Under the pieces are notes generated by a model, which saw nothing but the letters and a program-made list of their open reading frames with translations, made no database searches and was not told the DNA's origin. DNA of 34,326 nt, taken from the NCBI GenBank assembly GCA_000969725.1, contig JXSR01S034508.1. One strand, written 5' to 3'. This document shows positions 32,750 through 34,326 of this stretch, in pieces (position 1 is the first letter of the stretch; the number at the start of each line of letters is the position of its first letter). The translations under genes and the position numbers were made by a program. The DNA comes from Ophiothrix spiculata (Eukaryota > Echinodermata > Ophiuroidea > Amphilepidida > Ophiotrichidae).

Positions 32750-32900
32750 GTGTTAAGGGTATTCCACTTCTAACGGAAACTTTGTCGCTCTCTCATACCG
32801 CAATCCGAAATGTCAATTAATTCTGCAATATAATCGTAACAGGAAGCTTGAGGGTTTTCAACTGGCATGTTTGTTTACCTGATATTGAATGTAATAAAGC
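32750..32900. promoter_or_regulatory. Small GC-richer patch with Fox and homeodomain-like words
   Basis: Contains GTCAATTAATTC near 32,813, CGGAAAC and CCGCAATCCG words, and TGTTTGTTTACC (Fox consensus) near 32,868. It stands out in composition from AT-rich flanks. A weak enhancer candidate. Confidence 0.25.
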
Positions 32901-34326
32901 CAAGCTTGTTTGTTGTTTAATATGTTCACTTTATATCGCTTTCTCCCAGCTTGTCAAAACAATTTTATATCAATATTAAATTATGAGGATGATAGATATT
33001 GTTGTCAAGTTTAATACCACGCTATTTCCGCTTGTTTTGATTGGGGTTCTGTTGAGTTTGTCAAGTTCACTATGATATTTATGTTTATGTTACATTGATG
33101 GAATATAGAGATTGTATGCCATATATGTTATATGTGTGTTATATAGGGCCTATATGCCTTTCTATAATATGCAAATTTATAAAGAACTTGTAGTTTCCAA
33201 TAAGAAAATTTGAGCTTTTGGGTTTTTTCAGGGAATGTACATGCTATCAGATTGACAGAATAGAGCACTTTTCCCTTCAGTTTAATAAAAAATGGGATTA
33301 CCCTTTTTTGTTCTGTTCACGTATGAATATCATTTTCTCACTTCCCTACCTTTGTTGCAAGTATGCCACTGTGTGGAGACAAAAATTAGCTTAAACAACA
33401 AAACAACATATCGGGATATAGAAGACATACGAATCAAAAATGTCAAAACCAGCCTCAGAAACACATCAAAAAACATAAATAATTCACTGAATGTTCCTGC
33501 ATTTATATTATACTTGGTTGAAGTCGGGATGATAGAGATATAAAAGATAGATAGGGGTTCTACTCTGATTGCAAGATAACAACATAATGGTTAAATTTTC
33601 ATCAATTCCAACATCCGTGCACTCAAATATAGCAGTAAAAGTCACGTAGCAGTAGAATTATGCATGGATAGAATATACGCTAAGGACAAACATAGAGACA
33701 GGAAGGGAGAGATAAAAAGAGGAAAGGTGGATTTTGTTTAAATGGTGTGAGCTTGCATAAATCGTGCAAGGCTGCATGATTTGTTAGGAGTGATTATGAT
33801 GACGATGGTCAGTACAAGTGTGGCTCTCATTTGTGACAATTTCCTTCTTTTTTCTCTCGATTTATATTTTGAATGAGAGGATTTAACTGTGTTTATTTAT
33901 TTATTCAAGTTCAAATTCTTTTAGTAATTTTTTAATGAACAACTCCAGTAAATTAGTAAAATACAAATCACCATTTGCCATAGAGTTCAAAGATTGATAG
34001 CACTCTTGTATACTTGGACAACTACATTTTGAGGTACCGTTGCAGAGGTACTATTAGGATTTTGGCTGTGTTACGATATTCTACACTTGTGTTCATTTTA
34101 TAGGTGTTTTGATATATTTTTGTATGCAAGTTAAGATTCTGTTGATATTTATGAGCGTTTTCATATTATTTCTTCTATTACAAACCAGGTGTGAATTCAA
34201 GTGGAAGAAACATCCGTGGTCAAAGTTTAAAGATTCTCGTATGTGATAAACACTTCTTATCAAAAACCATGGCATGATTTCAAGGAGCAAAAAGCACATT
34301 CATTGCTTTATATAAGGCCAAAAAAA
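32901..34326. other. AT-rich noncoding end of the window
   Basis: An 83-codon plus-strand frame (33,292-33,543) and a 68-codon minus-strand frame have no recognisable domain. An octamer ATGCAAAT lies near 33,170 and a TTATTTATTTATTC run near 33,893. The window ends in a short A run. Nothing else is supported. Confidence 0.45.

Overview
This looks like a noncoding stretch of an animal genome, most likely a marine or other invertebrate. It is AT-rich (roughly two thirds A+T by eye), has no convincing long reading frame, operon structure or rRNA/tRNA gene, and carries degenerate tandem repeats, hairpin-type elements and scattered islands of higher GC and CpG. Two near-copies of one locus differ by about 4-11 %, and there is a 50-base N gap, so this is a draft assembly. 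I cannot name the species or the neighbouring gene, and I recognise no protein family.

Layout. 1-3,400: a perfect 95-bp direct repeat (1-95 and 2,810-2,904), a second diverged repeat pair (1,061-1,177 and 3,273-3,405), and between them a GC-richer candidate regulatory island (2,270-2,800). 3,400-5,860: AT-rich DNA with a GC hairpin, paired E-boxes, a 130-bp tandem duplication and a perfect 14-bp-stem palindrome. 5,860-7,612: a GC-richer stretch that can be read as the 5' end of a small spliced gene (weak evidence). 7,613-10,240: featureless AT-rich DNA. 10,244-10,656: foldback and terminal-inverted-repeat elements. 10,657-16,800: mostly AT-rich, with candidate regulatory islands at 13,165-13,520 and 16,190-16,620, a roughly 100-bp tandem repeat at 15,765-16,160, and an unrecognised minus-strand ORF at 11,824-12,222.

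16,752-23,749 is the most structured part. Segments B (16,801-17,980) and A (21,067-21,769) reappear as B' (21,791-22,974) and A' (23,046-23,749) in the order B-X-A-B'-gap-A'. This fits a tandem duplication of a roughly 5.0-kb unit whose second X copy (about 3 kb) is hidden behind the 50 Ns. Inside B the identity to B' steps up from about 89 % to about 98 %, and the conserved part starts with a perfect 12-bp inverted repeat whose loop has changed but whose arms have not.

23,750-34,326: AT-rich DNA with two further islands. One (25,640-26,060) holds a triple nuclear-receptor half-site; the other (26,822-27,268) holds a cluster of GATA motifs and the longest open frame. Later come an inverted octamer pair and a Fox/homeodomain-like patch.

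Taken together this reads as an intergenic or intronic regulatory landscape with young and old repeats. I found no convincing new protein or RNA system. The best leads are the duplicated locus with its conserved core and the motif-dense islands. All identity figures are hand counts.
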